A stretch of 64,000 nt of DNA from Streptomyces sp. 3214.6. Lineage in GTDB: Bacteria > Actinomycetota > Actinomycetes > Streptomycetales > Streptomycetaceae. The stretch covers positions 372,001 to 436,000 of the forward strand of contig NZ_LT670819.1 in assembly GCF_900129855.1 (NCBI RefSeq). Reading direction: 5' to 3'. Shown in pieces: positions 50,301 through 59,503 of this stretch (its first letter is position 1; the number at the start of each line of letters is the position of its first letter). The position numbers and the translations under genes are program-made. Below the pieces are notes generated by a model. That model was not told where the DNA came from, did not search any database, and worked only from the letters and a program-made list of their open reading frames with translations.

Positions 50301-50333
50301 GGTGTCCGACCACGCAGCCACTGTGCCGTACAT
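47328..50333 (-). CDS. LAL-type (large ATP-binding) LuxR regulator
   Basis: A 1001-residue regulator. The N-terminal AAA-type ATPase has LLGRERELEQVHDLL and a degenerate Walker A RGERGVGRSAF, with ILVDDVQHAD as Walker B. A long TPR-like helical middle region follows (about 350-900). At the C-terminus is a LuxR-type helix-turn-helix, AEQLTTRQIATILRLNEDAVVGRLSRLL, followed by ARTGKRSRTELV. In streptomycetes such proteins are usually pathway-specific activators of secondary metabolism. It is divergent from a second LAL gene across 244 bp, and both lie at the downstream end of the peptide-synthetase operon. I saw no TTA codon. Confidence 0.9.
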   Translation of the reverse strand: MYGTVAAWSDTDELIRWGTAARLDRTNDGLLGRERELEQVHDLLSDPDGPRLVLVRGERGVGRSAFLNAVGERLRTQGTALHVVDSVRGDGERPLLLALRLVIALEEHRSAPPRQRPAGKLVARALAAVDQRDSTTMHALLRASLTQATPLTILVDDVQHADPDSLAVLCRIDFSRFAPGVRLVVSGVRHVASGPVRMREGTPDAVGLGTSRHGRKAGEARAPGCDGPAGLLERLSDIEGARTVELSSLGPDDVTALVARWLRAKPDAFLARQVGELTHGIPGAVDALLAGWTRQDGIRVADGHAFLGARTSVPVLPDDDRFVTAVDALGEPCRAVAAALSILWPLGRPALPLTAAWAGLSADATYDVVRHLIEADIIEEQPGPDATTVRGWTFRLPLTAHTLRERLSPVDRSRLSATAVGVLWKGADSEHPGHMIPPAPGLLDEKDAAAYQADRVADAGSLVDRERAVAELTAAARRMRPGNDDGRALRWLRAASDLTEHADARDLVLQQYGTTAYLACDYATGRAAGESLLRNPGPALSDLDLQEAAYLVVAVTANQRDWTTMSRLATAHWWDGLPVPALAKVSGQSLALCHLSRWKEAANLLQQTETVWTTSPRARAAPALARALADLAMGRPELYRRELAMHGAPELPPGKVYSLASGTFDDLLTSYDLNAANNLLETAGLTVEMLPPLGQFLFDHLTGRWDQALESARRLLANSEIQSTPVSDNSLMPARTAAILLARGRVTSALQIVEEMRGPGTSPPQCALNASEAEVLMALGDMDAAEKTLRRGLAAAREHDQIYGTEELWALLAEVTVEAGRTAEAATCLESLGQVASRTGSGRAQLRYLLASARVLRQEAPDTAGDHLREAVNLARSRGLPFETATTLLEAADGGAAPGKPLYEAYELFGMTGAALWRFHTRTLLREAGLTIPGRKQATAENDHLLATLLAEQLTTRQIATILRLNEDAVVGRLSRLLARTGKRSRTELVTAVLTGTLDSR

Positions 50334-50577
50334 CCCTTTTTCAAAATTATGCCCCGCGGGTGGTGAACACGGCCGTCAACAGCTGTGCGCCCGCGCCCAG
50401 GCCTTCCTCTGTGCGCTGACATTATGAGCGCCCCCGCCACGCCGTGAACCGCCCGGGCCTCTGCACAGCAACTCCCGGTGCCAGCAGGAACCGTTCGTCT
50501 CCGGCCGGGTAAAGGGAACGTAAAATGGCCGTATGGCATCTCTCCTCGAGAGTGAGGAGAACGAGTGAGGTGGCACC

Positions 50578-53430
50578 ATGCGGCAACAACGCGGAGCGGT
50601 CATCGGCAGAGACGGCGCAGTCCGCGAGATAGTGGAGGCCCTGCGCGCCACGGGTGAAGCGGCCCGTGTGCTGCTGGTCACTGCAGAGGCCGGGATGGGC
50701 AAAACCGCTGTACTGGAGCATGCGCGGCGTGTGGCAGCCCAGGACGGCGCTGCGGTGATGAGGCTCGGCTGGGAAGACGAACACGCCGAGGACACGGCCG
50801 ACGCGATCGTCCTGGACGCAGGCTGCGGCCTGATCGTCGAGGACCCCGACGGCTGCCTGCCACCCCTCGCCACAGCCGGTCGCGCACAGGTGCGCGGCGC
50901 CGCGCGGCAGGGTGAGTTGAGCAGGCTGTCCGCCTTCTCCGCCGCACTGCTGGAGGCATCCCGCCAAACCCCGTTCGCGCTGGTCGCCGACGGCGTCGAG
51001 CGGATGCCACAGCGCAGTGCCAGCGCTTTGGCGCTGCTCCTGCGGATCTTCCGCCCGCGCGGCATACCCGTGGTGATGGCCGGCCGGCCGTGGCCCACGA
51101 CGGACCCCGGCCGCGCCGGGCTGACGGCCGCGGCCGACCAGATGCTCGAACTGCCCACACTGCAGCCTGCCGACGTCGCCACGCTCGTCGACGTCCACGT
51201 CACCCGGCGGTTCGGTCGTCCGGCCGAACCGGCGCTGGCGGAGGCAGTGTCGCGGGCGCTGGGCGCGCTGGCGGGCAACCCCCGCGCCGTGCTCTCAGTG
51301 CTCGACGCACTGGACGAGCAGGACCTGGTGGAACTCGACGGCCTGTTGTGCCTCACGCTCCCCGAAAAGCGGCTGCGCCTGAGCGCCGGGACGGCCGAGC
51401 TGCTCCGGTCCGCCTTGCCCGATACGCCCGCGGACCACAGGGCACTCGAGGCGGCGATCGTCACCGCCCGTGTGCTGGACCACGCCGAAGTGCACATCGA
51501 CGATGCGTTCAGGATGACGCCGTCGGCCGGCGACCGAGCCCTTGAACACGCACTGAACCGCCTGATCACGGACAGGATCCTGACCGCGGACCCGCAGGGC
51601 CGCCTGTCATTCGCCGTCCCGGCGCTCGCGGCGGCCTTACGGACCCTGCCCATCCAGCGCGACGTGCAGGGCAACTCTGCCCGGTACGTCGCACAGTTGA
51701 CGGACAGGCTCGGTCCGGAAGCCACCGGCCGTGGCTACCCGAGGCTGGCCGATCGCGTCGCAGCCTCCGGCCCGCGCCTGGACGACACCCTCGCGGTACC
51801 GCTGCTGCTGGCCGCGGCCCGCGAGGAGACCAGGACCAACTGGCCCCGATCGGCCCGCGCCTACGCAGCCGCGCTGCACCGGCTCACGCCACAGGACCGT
51901 CACACCGCTGATGTGCTTCACGAGGCGAGCAGCCTCAGCCTGCGGCACGGCGACCACGAAGGGCTCCTGAAGCTCGGCCAGCCTCTGCTCGCCCTCCTCG
52001 ACCGACCGCACACCGAACACACCGAGGGCGTCGAGAAACCGGCCGGCCTGTCGAGCATTGCCGCCGCATGGGTGTGGGCAGCCCTTCACGAACACCGAGC
52101 CGCTCGCGCCGATAGCATCCATCTTCGCTTAGGCAAGGTCGCCGGCCGGTTTCCCGCCGCGGCCGGGCTTGCGGCACTGGGCGGCCTCTACGGCATCGGC
52201 CCGCTGACGGTTCGGCCGACGGAGGACTCACGCCACATGCTGGACACCTCCGGTCCCGGACACCGGCGCATGCCGCTGCCCCAGCCCACCGAACTCCGCC
52301 TGATGACCGCCGCGGTCGGCAGCCACACCGAACTGAGCCGCGCGCGGCAGCACATGCCCCCCGACGCCGTCGACGACCACACCCTGGACCAGCTGCGCAG
52401 CGCGGCCGCATACGCAGACCTGGCCGGCGCTCTCGCGGCAGTCCTCGGCGACCGGTATGTCGCGGCACCCGAGGGCATCGCCGTCCAGTACCGGGGCATG
52501 GTGCGCGACTACCTGTCAGGGGATTGGGACGCCGCTCTGGCGGCCGCCCGCCGCATCGAGGTGCGTAGCCGCACCCACGCGGCGGCAGGCACCCCGCACC
52601 TCCCACGGGCGCTGGCCGCGGAGATCCACTGCGCGCGCGGGGACGTCGCACGCGCCACAACGTGGCTCGACCTGGTCCCCGACACCCTCACTCATCCCCT
52701 GGTCGCCCGGGCGCGGCTGGCGGTCCGGTACTGGTCGGGCCGACGAGAGGAGGCGCTGGAGGAAGCCTGGCACGACGCTCGGCAGGCACGAAAGAACGGC
52801 CAGCTCGCCGGTGTCGAGCGGCTGCTGCTGCGCATCCTGTCGCTCGCCGCCCACTCGGATCAGCCGCACACGGTCCAACAGGCCCTGGAGGAAGTGGAAA
52901 CCCTGCACGAGGAGGCAGCCACCCCCATGACCCACGAGGCCCTCCTTCTCGCACGCGGCATCGCGAACCACGACGCGGACAGCGCGCTGACCGCCCACCG
53001 GTTGATCAAGCTCCGAGGCGACATACACCTGAGCGTCATCTGCTGCCTGTGCCTGACACGTGTCGCCGACGACCCCCGGCGCTGGCTGACCGAGGCCGTA
53101 GGCAACGCTCACACCCTCGGCCTGGGAGGCCGCTTCCGCACCGCAGTCACCCGTGTCGCGCGGCAGCGCAACATCCCCGTACCGAGACTCCGCCAAGGCC
53201 ACCAGAAGCTGACCGAACTCGACATCAGGCTGGTGCGCATGGTCGCTGACGGCGCGAGCAACCGGCAGATCGCCGCAGAACTCGCCTGCAGTCCCAAAAC
53301 GGTGGAACAGCGCCTGACACGACTGTTCCAGCGCACAGGCTCCCGCTCCCGGAGGGAACTCACCGCCGCCTGGCTCAACGGAAGCCTCACCCAGACCACC
53401 TCCGCCCCCTCCAGCCTGGACGACCACTGA
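50578..53430 (+). CDS. LAL-type LuxR regulator with two TTA codons
   Basis: A 950-residue regulator. N-terminal VIGRDGAVREIV with Walker A TAEAGMGKTA and Walker B FALVADGVERM, a helical TPR-like centre, and a C-terminal LuxR helix-turn-helix: ELDIRLVRMVADGASNRQIAAELACSPKTVEQRLTRLF in frame. Codons 354 (51637-51639) and 518 (52129-52131) are TTA, so translation would depend on the bldA tRNA in Streptomyces. It is convergent with the peptide-synthetase gene ending at 53518 and is the best candidate for the cluster's activator. Divergent from the other LAL gene. Confidence 0.92.
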   Translation: MRQQRGAVIGRDGAVREIVEALRATGEAARVLLVTAEAGMGKTAVLEHARRVAAQDGAAVMRLGWEDEHAEDTADAIVLDAGCGLIVEDPDGCLPPLATAGRAQVRGAARQGELSRLSAFSAALLEASRQTPFALVADGVERMPQRSASALALLLRIFRPRGIPVVMAGRPWPTTDPGRAGLTAAADQMLELPTLQPADVATLVDVHVTRRFGRPAEPALAEAVSRALGALAGNPRAVLSVLDALDEQDLVELDGLLCLTLPEKRLRLSAGTAELLRSALPDTPADHRALEAAIVTARVLDHAEVHIDDAFRMTPSAGDRALEHALNRLITDRILTADPQGRLSFAVPALAAALRTLPIQRDVQGNSARYVAQLTDRLGPEATGRGYPRLADRVAASGPRLDDTLAVPLLLAAAREETRTNWPRSARAYAAALHRLTPQDRHTADVLHEASSLSLRHGDHEGLLKLGQPLLALLDRPHTEHTEGVEKPAGLSSIAAAWVWAALHEHRAARADSIHLRLGKVAGRFPAAAGLAALGGLYGIGPLTVRPTEDSRHMLDTSGPGHRRMPLPQPTELRLMTAAVGSHTELSRARQHMPPDAVDDHTLDQLRSAAAYADLAGALAAVLGDRYVAAPEGIAVQYRGMVRDYLSGDWDAALAAARRIEVRSRTHAAAGTPHLPRALAAEIHCARGDVARATTWLDLVPDTLTHPLVARARLAVRYWSGRREEALEEAWHDARQARKNGQLAGVERLLLRILSLAAHSDQPHTVQQALEEVETLHEEAATPMTHEALLLARGIANHDADSALTAHRLIKLRGDIHLSVICCLCLTRVADDPRRWLTEAVGNAHTLGLGGRFRTAVTRVARQRNIPVPRLRQGHQKLTELDIRLVRMVADGASNRQIAAELACSPKTVEQRLTRLFQRTGSRSRRELTAAWLNGSLTQTTSAPSSLDDH

Positions 53431-53517
53431 CCCTGTGAACACCAACCCATGTTCCCGAGCCGATCCCCACTGCCTTGTTCGGGAGCACAGCGACCCGCGC
53501 GTGCGCCGATGGCGCAG

Positions 53518-56500
53518 TCAGCCGACTGGTTGGTCGGCCCCCGCCGCCACGATCAGTCGGGCGGCGTTGGTGACTGAGGAGTCCATGAAGAACTCGGCAA
53601 TCGGGACTTGCACCGTGAACACACTCTTGAGGCGGGAAACGAGCCGCAGCGCGGCCAGGGAGTGGAAACCCAGCGCAAAGATGTCCGTCCGAAGGTCGAT
53701 CGTCGGTACTTTGAGTACCTCACAGTAGACCTCCGCGACCTTGACTTCGAGCTCGCTGCCCTGCGCTTCCTCGGGGACGACACGTTCGCGGCTCTGCAGC
53801 AGCGCGAGCAAGGCTGCTTGGTCAACCTTGCCATGCGAGGTGAGCGGGAACCGTTCAACTACTGAGATGTGAGCCGGAACCAGGTGTGGGGGAAGCTGGG
53901 TACGAACGTACGCCGCGACAGTTGCCTCGTCGGCGTACGGACCGATCAGGAACGCGATCAGCTCAAGCTCGGCCGCTGGATCAGCCTCGGTGCGCCGAGG
54001 CACGACCACGCTGCGCACCACGTCCGGATGGCCGTCGAGTACCGATTCGATCTCGGCGAGCTCGACCCGATGGCCGCGCAGTTTGAGCTGACGGTCCACG
54101 CGGCCGAGAAATTCGAGGTCACCTTCGGTAGTCCATCGGCCTTGGTCGCCGGTGCGATACATACGTGTGCCCGGCTCGGCCGCGAAGGGGTCCGCCAAGA
54201 AGCGCTCGGCGGTCTGCTCGGGCCGGTTGAGCAAGCCGTCGGAGACGCCGGGGCCGGCCAGGTAGATCTCCCCTGCCACGCCGCGTCCAACCGGTGCGAG
54301 CAAAGCGTCGAGCACGTAGACGGAGGCGTGCGGCATTGGTCGTCCGATCGGCAGCGCCTCGCGGTCGAAGTCAGCACCGGGCTGATAGGTCGTGCTGGTC
54401 ACCGCCGTTTCGGTGAGCCCATAGACATTGGTGAGCGGAATCCCGAAGTCCAACCAGCGCTGGTAGACCTCGATCGGCGCGCGTTCGCCGCCGACCAGCA
54501 CTCGCCGCATGGTTTGCGGAATGGGGACAACAGCCGGGTCGATCAGGCGCACTACTTCGATCCAGTAGGCGGTGGGGAGCTCACATATAGTGATCTCGCG
54601 CTCTCCGAGGAGGTGCAGCAGTTCCGCCGGGCCGGTCCGGCCGAGCACGCCATCGAAAAAGACGACGCAGCCACCGGCCAGCCAGGTGGGGAAGAACTCC
54701 TCGACATGTACGTCGAAGGTCATCGCGGCGAGCTGCAGCATCCTGTCTTCCGGGCCCAGATCGAACGTGTCCACCGCGGCACGGGTGAACGCAGTCAGGT
54801 TGACATGGGTGACGAGGGTGCCCTTGGGCACACCCGTCGAGCCGGAGGTGAACGGGACATACGCGACCTGACGGCCTGTCACAGCGATGCCCTTGAGATC
54901 TTCACCGCTCTGGGCCTCGATCGAGGAAGCAACCGCCGGATCGTCGAGGGCGAGCACATGGTGGGCCCCGGCAAAGTCCGCGGCAAAGTCCACGACCGTG
55001 AGCACCAAGCGGGGCGCAGTCTCGGCGAGGACATGGGCCTTGCGGCTGCCGGGCGCGTCCGGAGCCACAGGGACGTAGGCTCCGCCCGCCTTCAGTACGG
55101 CGAGCACGGCGGACGGCCAGGAGGAGCCATGGGGCAAGGCGAGCGCCACCGGCTCCCCCGCGCGAAGACCTAGCTGACGCAGATGCCGCGCGAGCCGGTT
55201 GGCCTGGCTGTTGAGCTGTGCGTAACTGACTGGCGTACCGTCTTCACGCTCGATCGCCGGCGCATCTGGGCTCTGTCGGACCCGTCGCTCGAACAGCGCG
55301 TGCAGGGTGGCCAGCTCGTCCCCCGGCACGGGCCGACCAGTGAGCTCCCGATCGGGCTCGGCGTCGGTCGACGTGCGAAGCGCTCCCAGCGGGAACTCGG
55401 GGTGGGACGCGGCCTCGCCGAGCAGCACCAGGTAGCTCTCGGCCATTGCCTCGATGGTGCCCGCGTCGAACAGCTCACTGTCGTATTCGAACTGAAGGCT
55501 CAGCTCCCCCAGAGCGTCCACAGCGCTGAGACTGAGACGGAACCGGGACCCGCCGTTGGACACCTCGTAGAGCTCCGTCACCGCGCAGCCCGGCAGCGTG
55601 GCCTCGAACTCCGTGGACTGCTCGAAGGAGAACACCGCCTGGAAGAGCGGGGCCTCACGCGAAGTGCGTTTGGAGTCGACCCGTTTGACAAGCTCGGTGA
55701 ATGGCGCGTCTTGTGAGGAGAGCGCGTCGAAGGTACTCAGCTGGAGTTCGCGGACCAGGGAGGCGAAGGACACGTTCGCGTCCAGCCGCAGTCGCAACGG
55801 CATTGTGTTGGCGAACAGCCCGATGAGCGACTGGTACTCGAGCCGGGTCCGGCCGGCCAGAGGCGTTCCGATCAGCAGGTCGTCCTGACGGGTGTAGCGG
55901 GCCAGCAGCACGCCCCACACACCGCCGAGCATCGCGAAGGGCGTGACCCCGAGCCGCTTGGCGCAGGCGTAGGTATCGGCCCGAAGCTGCTCTGGTACCA
56001 CTGTCGTGAACTCATCCCCCCGGTATTCCCGGGAGGCTCCTGAACGGTGATCGACCGGCAGTGCAAGGATCGTCGTCGCACCCGCCAATTCCCGAGCCCA
56101 CGCGTCGAGCACGTCGCCGTACCCGCCGTCCTCGGTGATGCGCCGCTGTTCGGCGGCGAAGTCGCGGTACTGCATGGTGAGGTCAGGCAGATCGGGCTCA
56201 CCGCCCGTGTGCCATGCGGTGTAGAGCGCGACGAACTCGGTCCAGAACAGACGCAGCGACCAACCGTCCGCAACGATGTGGTGCATGTTGAGGAAGAACG
56301 CGTAGGCGTCATCCTCAAGACGTAGCGCAGCAGCCCGCAGAAGCGGGCCGTGCACAAGGTCGAAGGGCTCGCAAGCGGCGGTCTCGACGAACCCACGCCA
56401 CTCGTCGGGCCGGGAGCGAAAGTCGAACACAGGCAGCGCGAAGGGCTGCGGCGGATCTGTGATCAGGTACAGTTCACCGTTTTCCTCGCCCACCCGGGAG

Positions 56501-56736
56501 CGCAGCACCTCATGCCGACGCACGATCTCGGTCACGCAGCGCGCGGCGAGCTCCGTGTCCAACGTGCCACGCAGACGGATCACCATAGGTATTCCGTAAA
56601 CGCTGCGGCCCGGGGCGAGTTGTTCAGCAATCCAGATCTGCTCCTGCAGGAGGGAGATCCTCTCGATCTGTCGGTTGCCCATGGGTGCTCCGGTCGGGTG
56701 CGTGGCCTTCGGAGTAGTGGTTGACTCGGTCATCAT
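53518..56736 (-). CDS. Nonribosomal peptide synthetase module, C-A-PCP
   Basis: A 1072-residue single module. The condensation domain (about 25-455) has the intact motif MHHIVADGWS at 151-160. The adenylation domain (about 485-960) has FTSGSTGVPKG, NVYGLTETAVTST, YRTGDQGRW, VDRQLKLRGHRVELAEIE and the core Lys in SHGKVDQ. The carrier domain has ALGFHSLAAL with the phosphopantetheine Ser near 1026. A4 reads FDVHVEEFF, so the amino-group-binding Asp is present; the code by eye is about D-V-E-E-L-G-V-V-T-K, not one I can assign. No thioesterase follows. AGGAAGAG precedes the ATG. It is the last gene of the operon, 23 bp after the dehydrogenase gene. Confidence 0.93.
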   Translation of the reverse strand: MMTESTTTPKATHPTGAPMGNRQIERISLLQEQIWIAEQLAPGRSVYGIPMVIRLRGTLDTELAARCVTEIVRRHEVLRSRVGEENGELYLITDPPQPFALPVFDFRSRPDEWRGFVETAACEPFDLVHGPLLRAAALRLEDDAYAFFLNMHHIVADGWSLRLFWTEFVALYTAWHTGGEPDLPDLTMQYRDFAAEQRRITEDGGYGDVLDAWARELAGATTILALPVDHRSGASREYRGDEFTTVVPEQLRADTYACAKRLGVTPFAMLGGVWGVLLARYTRQDDLLIGTPLAGRTRLEYQSLIGLFANTMPLRLRLDANVSFASLVRELQLSTFDALSSQDAPFTELVKRVDSKRTSREAPLFQAVFSFEQSTEFEATLPGCAVTELYEVSNGGSRFRLSLSAVDALGELSLQFEYDSELFDAGTIEAMAESYLVLLGEAASHPEFPLGALRTSTDAEPDRELTGRPVPGDELATLHALFERRVRQSPDAPAIEREDGTPVSYAQLNSQANRLARHLRQLGLRAGEPVALALPHGSSWPSAVLAVLKAGGAYVPVAPDAPGSRKAHVLAETAPRLVLTVVDFAADFAGAHHVLALDDPAVASSIEAQSGEDLKGIAVTGRQVAYVPFTSGSTGVPKGTLVTHVNLTAFTRAAVDTFDLGPEDRMLQLAAMTFDVHVEEFFPTWLAGGCVVFFDGVLGRTGPAELLHLLGEREITICELPTAYWIEVVRLIDPAVVPIPQTMRRVLVGGERAPIEVYQRWLDFGIPLTNVYGLTETAVTSTTYQPGADFDREALPIGRPMPHASVYVLDALLAPVGRGVAGEIYLAGPGVSDGLLNRPEQTAERFLADPFAAEPGTRMYRTGDQGRWTTEGDLEFLGRVDRQLKLRGHRVELAEIESVLDGHPDVVRSVVVPRRTEADPAAELELIAFLIGPYADEATVAAYVRTQLPPHLVPAHISVVERFPLTSHGKVDQAALLALLQSRERVVPEEAQGSELEVKVAEVYCEVLKVPTIDLRTDIFALGFHSLAALRLVSRLKSVFTVQVPIAEFFMDSSVTNAARLIVAAGADQPVG

Positions 56737-56759
56737 GACCCGCTCTTCCTGACAGTCGG

Positions 56760-57677
56760 CTAGTAACCGAGTTCCCGGTCGACCAGGCCGATCGGCTCAA
56801 GGCCGTTCGCCAGTCGACGAATGTTGCGCCGGACCAGGTCGACGAAGGGTCCGAGTGCGTGATCCAGATCGCCCGCGCAGTGCGCGGTGATCACACAGGT
56901 GGGAAGGGACCACAGCGGGTGCTCCGGAGGAAGCGGCTCGGGGTCGGTGACGTCCAGGCCGGCGCCGGCAATCCACCCGGAGGTCAGCGCACGAACGAGG
57001 TCGTCTGTGATGACAAGCCCGCCGCGCGCCACGTTCACCAGGCACGCGTCCCGACGCATGGATCTGAGTCTGGCTGCGTCGATCAGCCCGGCCGTGTCCG
57101 CGGTCAGCGGCGCCGCGAGGAAGACCACACGGGCCTCGGGCAGCCATTCGTCGAGGCGATCGGGCGTGGCGACCTCGGCGCCCGCCATCGGGGCGCCGCT
57201 GCGGCACACCACCTTGGGGCGGACCCTGAACGGGCGCAGCAGTGCGAGCAGTGCCCGGGCAACCGCGCCGCCGCCCACCACAAGGACCTCGGCGTTCGTC
57301 AGCCCGATGGCGGGGCGCGGCAGCCACGCGCCGGCCCTCACGGAGGCAGTGCCCTGTCGCAGCACGGTCAGCGCGAGCATGAGGGCGTGTTCAGCTACCA
57401 GCTCGGACTGGACGCCCACGGCCCGGCTCCAGCGGATCCGCTGATCCATGAGCGGCAGGTAGCTTTCGACGCCGGTGCTCGCCAGCTGAACCCAGCGCAC
57501 CGACGGCGCGCACTCCAGTGCGGCTGCCAGCGCCGAGGGCCGCTCGCCGGTCCAGATCAAGCCCTGAGCCCGGGCCAGCGGAGCCAGTCGAACGCCTGAG
57601 TCATGCAGCGCTGTCATGAGATCGGCGGGCGCCGGCTCCGGAAGCACTGCCAGTGGTAGGTCGGGAAGCATGGTCAC
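56760..57677 (-). CDS. D-isomer-specific 2-hydroxyacid dehydrogenase
   Basis: A 305-residue NAD-dependent dehydrogenase. The cofactor motif is VLVVGGGAVARALLAL; catalytic Arg is in VNVARGGLV, Glu in DVTDPEPLPPEHPLW, and His in VITAHCAGD. The enzyme interconverts a 2-oxo acid and a D-2-hydroxy acid. The GTG at 57677 overlaps the stop of the A-PCP gene (GTGA), so the two are translationally coupled, suggesting it makes that protein's substrate. An ATG two codons later is an alternative start. Confidence 0.9.
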   Translation of the reverse strand: MTMLPDLPLAVLPEPAPADLMTALHDSGVRLAPLARAQGLIWTGERPSALAAALECAPSVRWVQLASTGVESYLPLMDQRIRWSRAVGVQSELVAEHALMLALTVLRQGTASVRAGAWLPRPAIGLTNAEVLVVGGGAVARALLALLRPFRVRPKVVCRSGAPMAGAEVATPDRLDEWLPEARVVFLAAPLTADTAGLIDAARLRSMRRDACLVNVARGGLVITDDLVRALTSGWIAGAGLDVTDPEPLPPEHPLWSLPTCVITAHCAGDLDHALGPFVDLVRRNIRRLANGLEPIGLVDRELGY

Positions 57678-59503
57678 CAGCCACTGCCCGGCTTACCCGC
57701 CGCCGCGACGTCTGCCGTCGCGTCGGCCAGCGCTGCCACTCCGCGTACCGAATACGCGGCGAAGACCTCGCGGACACCGAGGCTTATGCCGAAGTGTTTG
57801 CGGATCCAGCTGATCAGCCGCAACATGAACAGCGAATCCCCTCCCAGGTCAAGCAGGTTGTCGAGCACACCGATCTCGTCGAGTCCCAGGAGCTCCGCCG
57901 CGGCGGCGCCGATGCGCCGCTCGATTTCACCTGCCGGCGGCACGAACTCGGTGGGCAAGTCGGGCCGACGCTTCGGTGGCTGCGGAAGCATCGCGTGGTC
58001 GATTTTCCGATGCATCGTCAGCGGAAATTCGTCCAGCCGGATCAGCGCTGAAGGGATCAGATGGGCCGGCAGTTCGTCGGCGAGGAAGGCACGCAGCTCA
58101 CCGCTGCTCACCGTGTCCCGGTCAGCAGTCACGTAGCCGATCAGACACTGCTCACCCGACGCGTCTCGACCAGTGGTGACCAGGGCTTGGCGCACCGCCG
58201 GGTGCCGGTCGAGCGCAGCCTCGATCTCGCCTGGTTCGACGCGATAACCACGCACCTTGACTTGCTGGTCGCTGCGTCCAAGGAATTGCAGCCGACCGTC
58301 GGGAAGACGGCGTACCCGATCGCCGGTGCGGTACAACCTGGCCCCCGGAATCCCCGAGTAGCGGTCGGCGACGAACCTCTCCGCGGTGACGTCGGGTCTG
58401 CCCAGGTAACCGCGTGCCAGCGAGTCACCACCAATGAGCAGCTCGCCCTCGGCATCCGCGGGAACGAGTTCGAGCCGCTCGTCGACGACGAACATTCGGG
58501 TTCCGGCGATGGCATCGCCGATGGACAACACCCCGTCCTTGGGTGCTTGTCCGGGCGGCACGCTCCAGTATGCCGCGGTCGCAGTGGTCTCGGTCGGCCC
58601 GTAGACGTGCACCAGCGGAAGGCGGAAGCGGTTCCACTGCTGGACGGCTTCGGGCATGGCGCGGTCTCCTCCCATGACGATCAGCCGCAGCGACGGGGGC
58701 AGTGCCCCGCCGGTGTCCACGAGGTGGCGAACCAGCAGGTGCCAGTGCGCGGTCTGCATCTCCAGCAGCGTGACGTCGTGCGCGGTGAGGAAGTCGAGCA
58801 GGGTCTCCACCGGGGAGAGCGCAACCCGATCGGTCGGGAACACGCTTGTCCCGCCCTGCACGAGTGGGGGGAACAGCTCCTCGAGTGAGGCGGAGAATGC
58901 GGCGGCGGCCAGCATCAGGTAGCGATCACCCGGCCCCATGCCGAACTCGGCACTCGCGGCGGCTGCGAGATTCGCCAGGCCGAGATGGGTGATCATGACG
59001 CCTTTGGGCGCTCCGGTGGAACCTGAGGTGTAGATGACGCAGGCCAGATCGTCCGGCGCGGCTACGGGGGCGCCCGGACGGGGAGGCAAGCGCCCCCGGT
59101 CCGGCGCAAGCGTCGTGACGGGCAAGCTGGTTGGACTCCCCTGCGCTCCGTCTACAATGAGAATCTTGATACCGGAGTCCGCCGCGAGGAAACTCTTGCG
59201 CTGGTCGGGGTAGTCCGGGTCGATAGGCACGTAAGCCGCTCTCGCACGCAGCACGCCGAGAATCGCGACAAGCAGGTCAGCGGAGTGACGCATCATCACG
59301 CCGACGCGATCGCCCGGAAGCACTCCCGCCTCCGCCAGGCGCGCCGCCATGTGCTCGGCTTCGGCGGCGAGTTCGGCGTAGGTCAGCGCCCGCTGTGAAT
59401 CCTCGGTGGCGCAAGCGTGCGGCGTCACCCTTGAGTGCTGCTCAAGCAGGTGCGGGATGAGCTTCGGCGCGTCGTTACGCGCTGATTGAACGTCGGCGTT
59501 CAC
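57674..59503 (-). CDS. NRPS loading-type A-PCP didomain lacking the amino-binding Asp
   Basis: A 609-residue protein with an adenylation domain (about 15-505) and one carrier domain. Motifs: IYTSGSTGAPKGVMITH, HVYGPTETTATAAY, YRTGDRVRR, DQQVKVRGYRVEPGEIE, core Lys in MHRKIDH, and carrier Ser in DLGGDSLFML (about 557). A4 reads FSASLEELF where amino-acid-activating domains have FDxSxxE: the Asp that binds the alpha-amino group is Ser. The code by eye is S-A-E-E-V-G-V-A-T-K. This implies a substrate without a free alpha-amino group, such as a hydroxy or keto acid. No condensation domain is present, as in starter modules. Coupled at both ends to the aminotransferase and dehydrogenase genes. Confidence 0.92.
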   Translation of the reverse strand: MNADVQSARNDAPKLIPHLLEQHSRVTPHACATEDSQRALTYAELAAEAEHMAARLAEAGVLPGDRVGVMMRHSADLLVAILGVLRARAAYVPIDPDYPDQRKSFLAADSGIKILIVDGAQGSPTSLPVTTLAPDRGRLPPRPGAPVAAPDDLACVIYTSGSTGAPKGVMITHLGLANLAAAASAEFGMGPGDRYLMLAAAAFSASLEELFPPLVQGGTSVFPTDRVALSPVETLLDFLTAHDVTLLEMQTAHWHLLVRHLVDTGGALPPSLRLIVMGGDRAMPEAVQQWNRFRLPLVHVYGPTETTATAAYWSVPPGQAPKDGVLSIGDAIAGTRMFVVDERLELVPADAEGELLIGGDSLARGYLGRPDVTAERFVADRYSGIPGARLYRTGDRVRRLPDGRLQFLGRSDQQVKVRGYRVEPGEIEAALDRHPAVRQALVTTGRDASGEQCLIGYVTADRDTVSSGELRAFLADELPAHLIPSALIRLDEFPLTMHRKIDHAMLPQPPKRRPDLPTEFVPPAGEIERRIGAAAAELLGLDEIGVLDNLLDLGGDSLFMLRLISWIRKHFGISLGVREVFAAYSVRGVAALADATADVAAAGKPGSGW

